Origin: Aphrocallistes beatrix
Lineage: Eukaryota; Porifera; Hexactinellida; Sceptrulophora; Aphrocallistidae
DNA: 64,000 nt
Direction: 5' to 3'
NCBI GenBank assembly: GCA_963281255.1
Contig: OY725506.1
Coordinates: forward strand, 477,001-541,000
Shown: positions 53,033 through 64,000 of the stretch, one piece after another
Position numbering within the stretch: position 1 is the stretch's first letter
How the letters are laid out: each line of letters begins with the position of its first letter
The notes under the pieces: generated by a model
Told to the model about the DNA's origin: nothing
The model's database searches: none
Seen by the model: the letters and a program-made list of their open reading frames with translations, nothing else
Made by a program: the position numbers and the translations under genes

Positions 53033-55057
53033 ATGGCACAGCAGTTTCCAGATTATTATTGCATGAAATGTTTGAAATGTAGCGATATTCTGCAGGACCC
53101 AGTTATCCTGCCTTGTCTGCACACGTTCTGCAGACATTGTGTGACCAATCAGATCGAGTGTCCGGATAAAAACTGTAAGGAGAAAATCCCCAAAGAGACG
53201 AACAGTCTTCCAGAAAGTCCGGTTTTTCATAACATTATTGAATCTTACAACCACATTCTCAACGTCGTCCAGAATTCAGACGGAGATTTGAAGTGTAATG
53301 ACTGCATGGATGATCCACCCAAAAACGCAGTTTTCTTCTGCCTCGAATGCAAAGAGTTGATGTGTCGTAGCGATTTCGATGCGCATAACAGAGGTATGAG
53401 AGTGAAAAAGCACTCGCAAATTCGTGTGCCAGACGGAGAAAACCTGGAAGATTTGGTTATTAAGCCTATCTTCCCTGTATTCATGTGTCAGGTCCATGAG
53501 AAAGAAGCTCTATACGTTTGTAAAAAGGATGAACAGTTCATTTGCAGTGATTGCAGGAAGGGGGATCACGAAGGCCACCAGATTCGGGATCTCGACTATT
53601 TCGCCGGAGATGTTAAGGACGATTTGGCGAAAGATATTTCAAAAATGACTCGGGGGAAAGAGAACGAGATGAAATTCAAGAATTATTGTGAACAGAAACT
53701 AACGGCGATGTCTAATGATGAGGAGACTTTGTTAAAACGAATCGAGGTGGAATATAATTCTAAAATCAAAGCTTTAGAAAATCACAGAGACAACCTTCTA
53801 GAGCAAGTGAAAAAACTCTCGAAGCAGAATCAAGATTTCATGAGAGACCTCATGGTGAGGCAAGAAGGACTCATCGACAAACTCAACAATTTTAAGAAAC
53901 TCACTCAGCCCTATTTATACGACTACCCGGTAACGTACCTTCTAGAGGTGGCTACTCCAATCAGAGATCGGATTAAACAGCTGGAACGAGAGTTACATCC
54001 AGACGAGTCTATCGAACCGAAAGAAATTCGGTTTGTAATCGGGAAACTTGGTGAGATTACTTGTAACCCCGAAGAATACGGGTCCATTGGTATCTCTGGC
54101 CGTGGGTCTCTCTCTTTCAGTCGACCTCCTCGCGTCTTGTCCGATCAGTCTCAAGAGAACTCAATGAAACCGCGATCTCTTGCAGTGAACGAGAAAGGAC
54201 AAATCTTCATTCTCAGCACACCAATAGGCACAACTAACAGATACTGCTTCGATTCTTTCTTCTCGTACAACCTCGGCAACAAACCTCTGAGAAAAAGAAC
54301 CAACAAAGATACGAACACGGCCTGCGTACGATTCTCTGGGGAATGCAACATGGCCATCTCCAGGAAAGGTAAAATCGCTATTTCTGACGTATCAGAATCG
54401 AGCATATACATTTTCAGCATCGACTTCACATTCATTACAGTTATTCAAGGGGAATACGGGAGCTCAGATATGACCGAATCCATCACAATAACGTTCTCAC
54501 AAAATGAAGAATTAATCATGGCGAGTGGACATAACTCTCTTGTGACAATATTCAACGCTGATATCCAAACGCGGAAATTGGACTCCAGCTTCTATATCGA
54601 ACAAACAGGCAACGAACTGAACCCAAATCTACCCAGTAGGGCGAACCCTATCGTGAACATGGCAGTCAACTCCTCCAACCACATCTTCCTGCTGTTACAG
54701 TACGATCCATGGTTCGTGATATGCGACTTTAAAGGAAAGGAAATCACCGAAACAGAATACCAGCCGTTAACCGAATTAATTGAAGAAGTTTACAAGCCTA
54801 AATCTAAAATTAGAAAAATCTACTCCAGATACGACACCCCATTGCTGAGAGAAAAAGCTCTAATATACATCGACACTTCAGACAATATATACATTTACTA
54901 CAAAGGAACATTCGGGATATATAACAGCAGTCATAAGGAGTCCACCACATATCCAGCTACAGACATTGAGGAGCCGTTATCAATGGCGTGTGATGACCTC
55001 AGCAATGTGTATTTCTGTACAAACTCACTCAACGCCGTCGTATATGGTTCTACATGA
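53033..55057 (+). CDS. RING / double B-box / coiled-coil (TRIM-like) protein 1
   Basis: 674 residues, single exon; likely an E3 ubiquitin ligase. The RING (residues 13-48) reads C-x2-C-x11-C-x-H-x2-C-x2-C-x6-C-x4-C; the last pair (CPDKNC) is two residues wider than the usual CPxC. Zinc B-box-like modules at about 86-131 (CNDC ... CLECKELMC ... H) and 149-188 (CQVHEKEALYVCKKDEQFIC ... H). A charged coiled coil at about 200-300 contains RIEVEYNSKIKALENHRDNL. The C-terminal 300 residues alternate beta-type strands with NHIFLLLQYDPW, DNIYIYYKGTFG and SNVYFCTN, like a degenerate NHL-type propeller. Overall a TRIM2/3/TRIM71-like plan, family not exact. TATA box at about 52967. Confidence 0.85.
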   Translation: MAQQFPDYYCMKCLKCSDILQDPVILPCLHTFCRHCVTNQIECPDKNCKEKIPKETNSLPESPVFHNIIESYNHILNVVQNSDGDLKCNDCMDDPPKNAVFFCLECKELMCRSDFDAHNRGMRVKKHSQIRVPDGENLEDLVIKPIFPVFMCQVHEKEALYVCKKDEQFICSDCRKGDHEGHQIRDLDYFAGDVKDDLAKDISKMTRGKENEMKFKNYCEQKLTAMSNDEETLLKRIEVEYNSKIKALENHRDNLLEQVKKLSKQNQDFMRDLMVRQEGLIDKLNNFKKLTQPYLYDYPVTYLLEVATPIRDRIKQLERELHPDESIEPKEIRFVIGKLGEITCNPEEYGSIGISGRGSLSFSRPPRVLSDQSQENSMKPRSLAVNEKGQIFILSTPIGTTNRYCFDSFFSYNLGNKPLRKRTNKDTNTACVRFSGECNMAISRKGKIAISDVSESSIYIFSIDFTFITVIQGEYGSSDMTESITITFSQNEELIMASGHNSLVTIFNADIQTRKLDSSFYIEQTGNELNPNLPSRANPIVNMAVNSSNHIFLLLQYDPWFVICDFKGKEITETEYQPLTELIEEVYKPKSKIRKIYSRYDTPLLREKALIYIDTSDNIYIYYKGTFGIYNSSHKESTTYPATDIEEPLSMACDDLSNVYFCTNSLNAVVYGST

Positions 55058-57921
55058 AGTGGATGGTTAAGAACGTGTTCTGTTTTTAGAATTTCTTTAG
55101 GATGCATGCGCCTATATCTTATATTGGCTTTTATATACCGCATATTAGGTATGGCAGTTAGAAACAAACTTGCATTGTAATACTAATAAACTGATAACAT
55201 AATATTCTAATTTTAGTTCGCTAATAATAGTAACATGCACACTCAGCTTATCTGGTGCTCTGAATTAAATTGTATTTATCTTGTTTTGACGCCATAAGAC
55301 TATTAATGCAACTTTTACCTGGGGTCTTTTCTATTTATAGTCTGAACCAGGGGTTTATCTAGGTGCTCTGTCGGCACTTTTAGGTGCCAGCCTGTTATCG
55401 TACGAGGAGCCAAGGTGCTTGCAGTGTGATTCGATTTTGGTCGCGGGTTGCTATCACCCCTGGAATTACGAGATAAACCATTGTTTGGGTGCCAGATAAC
55501 TTTTATCACCTCCAAAAAAGTGCCGGATTGGAAAATCCTAGATAAACCCATGGTCTGAACCCCAAATTTATATGGCTTCCCCGCCCAAAATGGCTTAAAC
55601 AGGAAATGACGCAACACATTCCTGGTATAGGCGAGGTTAATAACGAAAATGAAATTTCATTTTGCTCCTAGTGGTCATCAAACTTTTACAAGCATACCCC
55701 CAGACTGTTTTTGAACTTTCTGTGTACCCACAACAGTTAACTCATGCAATTATTAATAATATTTGAGGTATAAAATTTTGAGAGCTGGCGTATTAGCATT
55801 CATATAATCTATTATAAGACAAGTTTATTCGTTTACCAGTAAGATAAACAACCAACAAATCATAATAACAAACGCGGTACCAAAATTCCGAGTTTTCTTA
55901 GAAATTGAAATATTTATTCTACACTATTTAATGCCGTCATACAATACACATATTAATTTTGGATATACATGTGCCTCCTTTTGGTGAGCAAAAGTCGTAA
56001 TGTTGCAAATGCCGTGTCGGTGTTCTACCACAATTTAAGATGTGCATCACACAATATGCCATATTTAGTTATTGCAGTTCCATAATTCTCTGAGTAAAGT
56101 TTGCTAGTTTCTGTGATTAAAAGAATCATTAAAGATCTTCCTACGTGCTGCGTATCACAATTATTTGTTATTACATTTGCTTCAACATGATATAACGCTA
56201 TGACTTTACCTAGCTACTTTCTTCCTGATGAAAGGATTATACTATTCTTAGGACGTAATGACTCTATACTATTCTTACATTTCATCTGCACGTGTGTGTT
56301 GTTAGGTTTGTACTTAACTCCTCCGTCTGATAGATATACTGTTCATAGTGGTCACGCCCTTTGTTAAGCTAGCACAATTACTCTGCTACAATCCTAGACT
56401 AAGCAAGTAGAGTATTCTTATCAAATTTCTAGGTAAATTCCTTACTTCTTTATGTGTAACTAGGTTAAGGTATTGATTTGGTACTTAATTCTAGACTTTT
56501 TAGCCAATAATTTTTTACAAATTTCAGTCAGGTTATTTTTAGGGTATTTTTACACATCATCGCCACTGTAAGTTCTACTCAGCATTGATAAGCTTCATGA
56601 TCTAAAAATAGAAAATAAACAAAAATTAAAATAGTCCCTACAGTTCACTTTCAAAGAAATTGGATGGAAATGCTATCACAATCATATAATTCGGAATAAT
56701 ATATTCTTATCAAAGATATAATGTACAAGCTAAAATATATTTCGGTTACTTAGGTTCATGAGTAACTAGGTGTTAATGGAACTAAGAGTAGCATCGTATG
56801 CGCCCAGCCTTGATAAAGAATTGGCGAACCGAATATATATTTCACAAATAATCGTAATCTTATCAGGAAGTAGACTTTGAATTACAACACAGTTTAGTTA
56901 GGTCGGAAGTTTATTAAAAAAATAATTCCGAATTCTCTAGATAACAACTTATGTTTGAACCTCCAACATATTTGATAGTTATGTCCATTGGTGGATCTTG
57001 GGAGAGGGTGAGGGGGAGCAAATCCCCAAAATTTGTGTCTACCCTCCCTCCCTAAATGTTTATAAATGAAATAGAGTTTGCAATTACTAATTCGAGGAAT
57101 TTTGCGGGGATAATCTGCTAGATATTATGTGGATTTCCAACTATTAGCTATGCAGAGTAGACCAATGCATAATTAACACTTAATTTAGTTGCTAGGATGA
57201 ACTTGTGGATAAGATTCTGAGACGAGATCATTCATAGATAACACAAAGTTTAAAAAATGCACCGCAAACAGGATGAAGTTGAGGGTAATTCAATCAGTTT
57301 TAACAAAAAATGTTCTCTGATAGCAGTGAACAGATAGTGGAAACCAAGAGGAAGTGTCTATTAATCAAAACCTGTGTATAATCACGGTTAGAAGCTGTTA
57401 CATGTTAGATTTATTTGCAGAGTATCACTATGATATTCCTGTTGACGGCGGTTCAGATTTCCCTTTTGAAAGCCACTAAATTCGATAATATACACGCAAC
57501 TGTGTATGTATGTGTTTATGCTATAATGAAGTGTCCATATTAAATATAATATCCTAATTCAAGGACTAACCTCTTGTTAAACTCATGTTAATCTATTGAG
57601 TAAGGTGATACGGTGACTAGCTGCCATGGTAGATAATCACATATGGAGTAACCAATGTATTTTAGAATATCGAATTGACAAATCAACCTCTTTGATGTAG
57701 ACTCTACTGCTGACTCTCAAATGTAATAATGAGTGCAAGGTTAACCTAGAGCTATTTGATGTTGAATCGTCTCCATAAATCCCTCCCTTACGTCTGGTTA
57801 TGTTCATAAAGTACTCTTATAGTCAGATGGCACTACACTACTAGTTGTATGTACTAGAGACTATATCTTCTATAAAAGCAATGGTGTAGTTACATTTGGA
57901 TATTATATACAATATTCTGAA
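55058..57921. other. Intergenic region between the two RING/B-box genes
   Basis: 55318-55622 is a dispersed repeat with a MITE nested in it (55349-55553). The remaining 2.3 kb is AT-rich with no gene or repeat recognised. A TATAAAAG box at about 57871 precedes the next gene. Confidence 0.6.
55349..55553. mobile_element. 205-bp hAT-type MITE with 8-bp duplication TCTGAACC
   Basis: Ends GGGTTTATCTAGG and CCTAGATAAACCC. Direct repeats TCTGAACC at 55341-55348 and 55554-55561. It interrupts an older repeat (55318-55622) whose uninterrupted relative is at 47640-47770. Confidence 0.85.
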
Positions 57922-60243
57922 ATGGCTGCAGATATAGTGAATACATTCGGGTTGTCCAGTGAATCAGTTGATTTTGACCCAAAACCTAAACTAAAACGTA
58001 CAGAATCGGTCCCACAGAACTTATTTTGCCCGCAATGTCATGATCATTTCAAAAATCCAAAAATCCTTCCTTGCCTCCACTTCTTCTGCGAGGATTGTGT
58101 TCACAATCACATGTTCAAAGATAACCAAATAACTTGCATTACGTGCCACGAAACAACACCAAATGCGACCAAAATAAGCGATTTGATGACTCACTATCCA
58201 ATGGCCGACCTGATTCAACTCAAACATCTGCGTGAAAAGGTAAGGAAGAATCACGTCGTGCACTGTATGAACTGCTCATTCGGTGATGCGAATAAAGCAG
58301 AAGGGAAATTCTACTGCTGTGACTGCAAGGAGATAATGTGCCTTCATGATAAAGTCGCCCACAACAAATACAAGCAAAATCACCGTTCAATAACGATTGA
58401 AGAGTTCATGAATGAAGAAATACTCGATCGTCTTCTCTCTGACATATCTACTATGAAATGCAAAAAACACAACAGACAAGATATAAAGTATTATTGCGTT
58501 GAATGTGAGCAACATATTTGCGACGATTGCGAATTTGAGGAACATAATACACACAAAAAGACCTTTTTGAAAGCGGCGCTAAACCTTTTCTCCGATAGCG
58601 TGGACAAGAAAATGGAAGGACTGAATAATCCTGGAAAGGAAATGTTCGAAGAAGTGGAAGAAATGGAAAAGAATATGAGCTTAGTGACTAGTCGGCAAAA
58701 GGAAACCATAGAGAAAATTCATAAACATTTTGACGAAATAAATCAAAATATTGAAGAACGCAGAAATGAATTGATAAGCGGTGTAAACGTTTGGTACTCA
58801 AATCTAAGGTCTGAAGTTTCTTCATCCTTAAGAAAGCAAAAAGAGCTAGCTCAAAAAATAAATACATTGGGAGATTTTGTAACAGGATATAGAGACTTCC
58901 CCAACAATTACAAGGTCGAACTCACTTCAATAATAACAAAAAGATTCAACCATCTTTCCTTCCAGCTACCAAAGGTTCCATTGAAGCTAAAAATGATCAA
59001 TTATGAAAAAGGCGCAGATAACGAGTTTAAAATTGATAACATCGGTTTTCTCAAGTACGAAAGCAAAACAAACTTTGGTACATCCATAAAACAAATAACC
59101 AAAGAAGAGTTAGTGCCTAAAAATGTGAACCATATTGAAAAGAAGGACAACCAACTTAAAATGCATGACATACAGGGAATAGCGGCAGGTTTTCATACAG
59201 ATCTCTACCTCTTCACTTCTGAATGTTCAGACAAGGAAGACACCAACCATTTTGTGAAGGATAATTTACAAATCCTGGATGCTAACTGTAACGTAACGCA
59301 AACTACAATGTCGAATTCCATGTTGAAAGCCCCAACACAGATTCTGATCGGGAAGGAGAATCAGATTTACATCCTAGAGGCTGAGCAGAAACATATCATA
59401 GTCCGTGACAAATCTTTCCACCGGACTATTCGTACCATCACCGCTGATGATTCAAGTGAAATTTCAGATCCAACTAGCATTGCCCTGACGTCATCATTCG
59501 ATTTGGTAGTGCATAACAAGCGAACGAACGAATTGATTATTTTGAAAAGCGAAGATTTCTCAATTCAAAAGCAACTGCAACTGAAAACCCCGATAAAACG
59601 TAAAGAATCTCCAATCTTAGTCCGCACTGATAGCAGAATCAAGTCCGGGGGAGCTGGGAAGCAGCAGAAGTTGAACGTCCCAGAGAAGGAATGCAGGAGT
59701 CCGATAAAGTCGATGACAGGTTCGATCACCATCGCCGTTAATTCGAAGGATCACATTTACGTCGCCAGCGAGGATCGAGCTGTGGCCACGATCTACAACC
59801 TCGAAGGAACGGAAATAGGGGAGATAAACTTCCAAGAACGCATGAAGAATCTCGAAGAGAAAGAGGCAATCGAACGGAAACCGAGTAACCCAGAACAAGA
59901 CCCGAGAGAGAGACAAACAAGGAAACCAAGCACCCTCCCCAACAAAAACCCTCCACCGAGTCTAAATAAGAGAATGTCCACCATTAAACCGGTCACCGTT
60001 AGGGTTCCCAGTCCCACAAACTTACCCGCCAATTCTACTGCTTCGAAAACCCTTATAAACATCGATTCGCTGGACAACATCTACGTGTACCAGAAAAATT
60101 TTATTTTCATGTTCGATCCGCAACACAAGTGCATTGCCTCAGCTAAGATCGGACCCGTGATCGATCCCATTTCCATTCATGCCAACACGCTAGGGCATGT
60201 CTACGTAATGTCTGAGAAAGGGGGACTTCATGTCTTCAATTGA
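57922..60243 (+). CDS. RING / double B-box / coiled-coil (TRIM-like) protein 2
   Basis: 773 residues, single exon; likely E3 ubiquitin ligase and distant paralogue of the gene at 53033. RING at about 36-80: CPQC ... CLHFFCEDC ... CITC, with the normal C-x2-C end. B-box modules at about 115-160 (CMNCSFGD ... CCDCKEIMCLHDKVAH) and 180-215 (CKKHNRQDIKYYCVECEQHI ... CEFEEH). A Lys/Glu-rich coiled coil at about 225-320 is followed by propeller-like segments (ENQIYILEAEQ, DHIYVASEDRA, DNIYVYQKNFI, GHVYVMSEKGG) broken by a basic Pro/Ser-rich linker at about 640-710. TATAAAAG about 50 bp upstream. Same orientation as its paralogue, 2.9 kb apart, so a tandem pair. Confidence 0.85.
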   Translation: MAADIVNTFGLSSESVDFDPKPKLKRTESVPQNLFCPQCHDHFKNPKILPCLHFFCEDCVHNHMFKDNQITCITCHETTPNATKISDLMTHYPMADLIQLKHLREKVRKNHVVHCMNCSFGDANKAEGKFYCCDCKEIMCLHDKVAHNKYKQNHRSITIEEFMNEEILDRLLSDISTMKCKKHNRQDIKYYCVECEQHICDDCEFEEHNTHKKTFLKAALNLFSDSVDKKMEGLNNPGKEMFEEVEEMEKNMSLVTSRQKETIEKIHKHFDEINQNIEERRNELISGVNVWYSNLRSEVSSSLRKQKELAQKINTLGDFVTGYRDFPNNYKVELTSIITKRFNHLSFQLPKVPLKLKMINYEKGADNEFKIDNIGFLKYESKTNFGTSIKQITKEELVPKNVNHIEKKDNQLKMHDIQGIAAGFHTDLYLFTSECSDKEDTNHFVKDNLQILDANCNVTQTTMSNSMLKAPTQILIGKENQIYILEAEQKHIIVRDKSFHRTIRTITADDSSEISDPTSIALTSSFDLVVHNKRTNELIILKSEDFSIQKQLQLKTPIKRKESPILVRTDSRIKSGGAGKQQKLNVPEKECRSPIKSMTGSITIAVNSKDHIYVASEDRAVATIYNLEGTEIGEINFQERMKNLEEKEAIERKPSNPEQDPRERQTRKPSTLPNKNPPPSLNKRMSTIKPVTVRVPSPTNLPANSTASKTLINIDSLDNIYVYQKNFIFMFDPQHKCIASAKIGPVIDPISIHANTLGHVYVMSEKGGLHVFN

Positions 60244-60695
60244 GTTACTTTGTCCATGATATAATTTCGTAGATTGTCCCCTTTCATTTTATTTTTAGCT
60301 AGGGTGTACTACTTTTGTATATTTGTATTTTCAGTATTTGATCGGAATAAATTTCTTGTTAAAATGATTTTTAATTTAAGTTTGCATGACTTTTAGAAGA
60401 TCATGGTGGAAAGGTTAAAATTTAATTTAATTCCGGAGAACATTTTGTTCATATATAGTGATACGTCTACCAATTTTCTAAGAAAATATAATCTAACAAA
60501 TTAAGTTGGAAACATTAACAGAAAGACGTAAAAAGGAACCGGAAATTAATTATAAGAATTGATGCAACACAATGAATCCTTAATCTTCCAAATGATGATG
60601 ACTCTTGTTGAGTAGATCGAAAAGATTCATCCTATTTTCTCAATTCAGAACTTCTACAGAGGTAACTCTTAGTTTATTTTGTACATAGTAATCTC
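60244..60695. other. 3' flank of RING/B-box gene 2
   Basis: AT-rich; AATAAA near 60347 is a plausible polyadenylation signal about 105 bp after the stop. Nothing else recognised. Confidence 0.5.
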
Positions 60696-61785
60696 TAGGG
60701 ATCGACCGGGAATCCCGGTTAATTCCCGGTTTTGCCGAGATTTGGCTATTTTGCCGGAATCCCGGTTATTGCCGGGATCGCCTAAATTTACCGGGATCTA
60801 GCCGGGAATTTAAAAACCTTTATGTAGTGGAACTCAGAATGAATTAATATTCTAATCATGTAATTTATGGTTAAACGTATTTATTATACACTATAGACAT
60901 TAACATTAATGTATTTCAGAATTCTGGACACCCCGCTATTCCGAATTCCGACCATTCTTTTAGGACGAAACCCTACCTAAGGCTACCTTTAACCTCAGAA
61001 ATACGGTCAATTCATAACATCAATAGTTTAAACTCCAATTTAGTAGTAATTCATCCTATTTAGTACCTTCAAATAGTTCCCAATAATTGATGAACTTTAT
61101 ATTGTGGCGTTTAGATTATCATACTAGTACAAGCGCGCTTCGCTTGCTTGCGCTGCGCGGCTGGCGGACACTTTGTGTCTGCCGGAGGCTCCCTTCGGTC
61201 GCCTGGGGTCACATTGGTTAATTATAAGGGAGATAACATCTTTAAATAAGTCCATCTTAGTGTTAAAATCGATTTCACTCGAAAAAATCACCAAATTTGT
61301 CAATTTTAAAATCTTTGATGCGTAATGATGACGTCATAACAAAGTGATGAGTCATCATTTTTTGATGAAAGTCGCATCATATGTGAGATATGTTAGTATA
61401 CAGATTCTATTAAAATTTCAGCCTTCTATCTCCTATAATGGCTGAGTTATGCCCGAATAACTGTGTTGCTTAACTTTTTTTTTAAAAAATGTGACAATGA
61501 CGTCATAATTCCATGATGAGTCGACATTTTGCTCTGAACTCAGAACTTACTGGAGCCATAGCCAAAAGACTCCCACATGCCAAAAATCAGCTTTCTGCGC
61601 CTGGCAGTTTCTTCAATCAATTCGTTACAGATATATATATATATATATACACACACATTAATCGAGTTTTAATAGTAAGGATATAATTGTTTATTACGTA
61701 CGTTTATGTACTAATCCCGGCAAAAAATCTGACAATCCCGGCAAAATCCCGTCCCGGCAGAAAATCTTATCCCGGTCGATCACTA
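60696..61785. mobile_element. hAT-type element with a second repeat nested inside
   Basis: Ends TAGGGATCGACCGGGA and TCCCGGTCGATCACTA; direct repeats GTAATCTC at 60688-60695 and 61786-61793. Sub-terminal CCCGGTTAATTCCCGG-like motifs recur at both ends. No transposase remains. The GC-rich repeat at 61129-61690 was inserted later. Confidence 0.85.
61129..61690 (+). mobile_element. GC-rich dispersed repeat (nested copy)
   Basis: Complete-looking copy: ACAAGCGCGCTTCGCTTGC, then the ATGATGACGTCATAAC region, the CCATGATGAGTCGACATTTT region, a TA/CA microsatellite and the end CGAGTTTTAATAGTAAGGAT. Compared with 31513-32170 it has one block X instead of two. Confidence 0.75.
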
Positions 61786-61793
61786 GTAATCTC

Positions 61794-64000
61794 TATAATT
61801 AGTCTGAGACGATTCGAATACTTTTCCTAGTTCTAACACGATTGTATAGTACTTTGGACCTTAGATTATAACCTACTGTTCTTTTTGGCGCCTAGAACAT
61901 AGATTATAACCTAGATTATAACCTACTGTACTGTTTGGCGCCTAGTCCTAGTTGTCTGCTCTGTCACATTCCTGATTCTATCTCGCATCTCCTAGGCCCT
62001 AGATGCTCTCTCAGTACATTGGAATGTGATATTGTAAATCAAGTACATTTATGTACAGTACATACAGCATAAGTATCTGAGTAGTCGACTACGGAGTTTA
62101 TCCTACTAACAATTAGGTTACGCCATAATCAGGATACATTCTTTTCCATCTCGCTTGACGTACATTCTTGACGCAGTTTATACTGAAACCGCCTCATAAC
62201 GTTTGCTGATGTTTTGTTATAATAAATCGCTCATAATGTTGATAGATTTCAGTCATTACAATTAAGCACTCTGCGCAAGGAAAATAAACACTATTAAGTC
62301 GAGGATGTGGTTTAGTGAAATTGCAATACCAGAATTGCGTGTTTAGGATTTAAATGTAAACATCACACTATGGTGTGAAATAGGATAGTTTTAGAATGAG
62401 TTAGAGGAATAAGCAAATATATATTTAGAAGTTTAAACATATGAAGATGTTAAATGAGATTTATCCGTAGTACAATATATTGTAGAAACTAAGGTTTGCT
62501 AGCTCTATAGAATTTAGGCATAAAGGTTTGTAGTGACCTTTCGTAAGTCGAATTATCTTGTCTATCGTACGAATATTCTGAATACCTTTAGGAATGTTTA
62601 AAAAATTTACTTAGTATTTTTAAATATTATATAATAATCACAAAATGTACAACACTGTGCGCAAATTACACATCGAAAATATTTGTTGAATAATAATGAT
62701 TGGTTATAAAGGTTCATCGGGACAACAGCATTGGAGCATTGCTATTTGGAGCCGACTGTATATAACAAATTATCTGTCTTGATTATATTGGAAGTCTTGC
62801 TGAAACAAATTTACCATTAACAGTGGCTTAATTATGCTCCAATGGAGTAGTAGCACCTTCTATCTAATTGGATTTTATCTATTCTAACATGTTGTTGATG
62901 GGGAAAGTTAATAAATCTGTTCAATTTGACTACCAGCTCAAATCATCAACCAAAACAATCTCAAATCGAATTAACTTTAATTTAATTAAAAAAATCCCCC
63001 AGCGTGAGTTAACAATGTAATAATTAATTGTTTACCCAAACATGCATGTAAAAGCATACTATGTAAGCACGCGTTACCGCCATGTGTCGTGTTGGAATAT
63101 GGGAATCTCTGTTTACAAGAAGTTAAGTGGGCTTAACTCCACAAACAGGAATATCGTTTGAAAATAGATGACTAGACTCTCTGTATCTTCCATTTTTATA
63201 TATACAGTTCTCACTAAGTTCTCACTATAATCATTACGCATGAATTGAAAATTAATTGAGCAATCAAGTCACAATTTGCCGTCAAAACAAGTACTTTGTC
63301 AACAATAAAATTTGATTAGAAACGTGTTTACCACTGAAATAGCGTTTCAGTTGTTTACTCCTCCTATCTTCCAGCAAGCTGAGTCAAAGTTTAGTGCTAA
63401 GTTTTTAGTTCTAAGTTAATCGAATCAGAGAAAGATTTTTCGACTAAGTTAATTAATTTAAAGATAAAACTAAACTTCCTAAACAATGAGTAACGGTCAA
63501 GAGATGTAGATAAACCAGTTCAACAATGTAATACGTCTGAACTAACTCACATCAAGGGATGGATAAACACAAGTCTAGTAATCTACTTAACGATAAAGTT
63601 ATTATCCTGAAATATCCCACAAGGACATTTAACTAACTTGCGTCAGATCTGAGATAAGAATGTTATCGGACCTTCCTTCGTCTCATTACTTAATAGATTT
63701 CAGACCTACGCACATACATATCAAAATCAATTGAAACTGGGGTTATCTTTCTTCGTAAAATGTATATTCTGATTGCTAACCAACTAGTTCCACTCTTAAA
63801 TATCTCAGATTGATAAATCATTTATATTACGTTTCTGGCGGAGTGTGTGGGTTAAAACTCATACGAGTGCTAGATGCAGTCTTTAGTATCATGAACTTTA
63901 GGCTACGTAGAGAGAATTGATATTATTCTGTAGTGAGTTATGGAACTTGATAGAGTATGTGATGCCTCGTTTTCCACGTCAATCCTTATCTAGAAACTGA
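61794..64000. other. Right-hand end of window, no gene recognised
   Basis: AT-rich. 61860-61950 has a short tandem duplication (ATTATAACCTACTGT ... TTTGGCGCCTAG twice). No long frame, transposon end or RNA gene was recognised in the last 2 kb. Confidence 0.5.

Noticed and set aside
55315-55617. 100-codon minus-strand frame with RGDSNPRPKSNHTAS
   Set aside because: It spans a MITE and its host repeat, with the frame crossing the insertion edges.
1-64000. CRISPR arrays, bacterial operons, ribosome binding sites
   Set aside because: The window is spliced eukaryotic DNA; the only short tandem arrays are a microsatellite and a minisatellite without spacers.
1-64000. tRNA, rRNA or snRNA genes
   Set aside because: No cloverleaf A/B-box pair, rRNA core or snRNA motif was recognised by eye; short RNA genes could still be missed.

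Overview
The window looks like nuclear DNA of an early-branching or invertebrate metazoan. It is AT-rich, uses the standard code, and its genes have many short exons with GT-AG introns, polymerase II-like TATA boxes and abundant DNA transposons. The gene set is animal-specific: a SorCS/sortilin-type VPS10 receptor, USP47, TTC33, IQCK, selenoprotein S, RING/B-box (TRIM-like) proteins and NACHT-LRR (NLR) proteins. A sponge, possibly a glass sponge, would fit. That is an inference from style and content; nothing here fixes the species.

Layout. (1) 1-18,573, minus strand: the 5' two-fifths or so of a USP47-type deubiquitinase, reconstructed as 14 phase-consistent exons; the gene runs off the left edge. 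Its introns carry other genes. A small poly-Gln membrane protein gene lies in one, and five tandem paralogues (a ubiquitin-like domain ending in Gly-Gly, followed by a Cys-rich domain) lie in one 12.8 kb intron. (2) 18,993-19,510, minus: selenoprotein S, with an in-frame UGA at the penultimate codon and a candidate SECIS element in the 3' UTR. (3) 19,558-39,276: a tandem segmental duplication of about 9-10 kb. Each unit holds one single-exon-coding NLR gene (two death-fold-like N-terminal regions, NACHT, LRRs). The 5' UTR intron of copy 1 contains a mariner element; the matching site in copy 2 is empty. (4) 41,570-51,281, plus: an 11-exon SorCS-like receptor (1093 codons) with an IQCK-like gene nested antisense in intron 6. 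(5) 51,451-52,014, minus: TTC33, tail-to-tail with SorCS. (6) 53,033-60,243, plus: two single-exon RING/B-box proteins. (7) 60,244-64,000: a hAT-type element with another repeat nested in it, then unannotated DNA.

Theme. Several genes concern ubiquitin (USP47, the five Ubl fusions, two RING proteins) or ER-associated degradation (selenoprotein S), and two are innate-immune-type NLRs. Co-location does not prove co-function. The most unusual feature is the family of Ubl-GG-Cys-rich fusions nested inside a deubiquitinase gene on the same strand. The non-coding DNA is packed with TA-flanked Tigger/pogo-like MITEs, hAT-like elements with 8-bp duplications, foldback elements and a GC-rich dispersed repeat. 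All gene names come from recalled family motifs and gene-model logic, not database searches.
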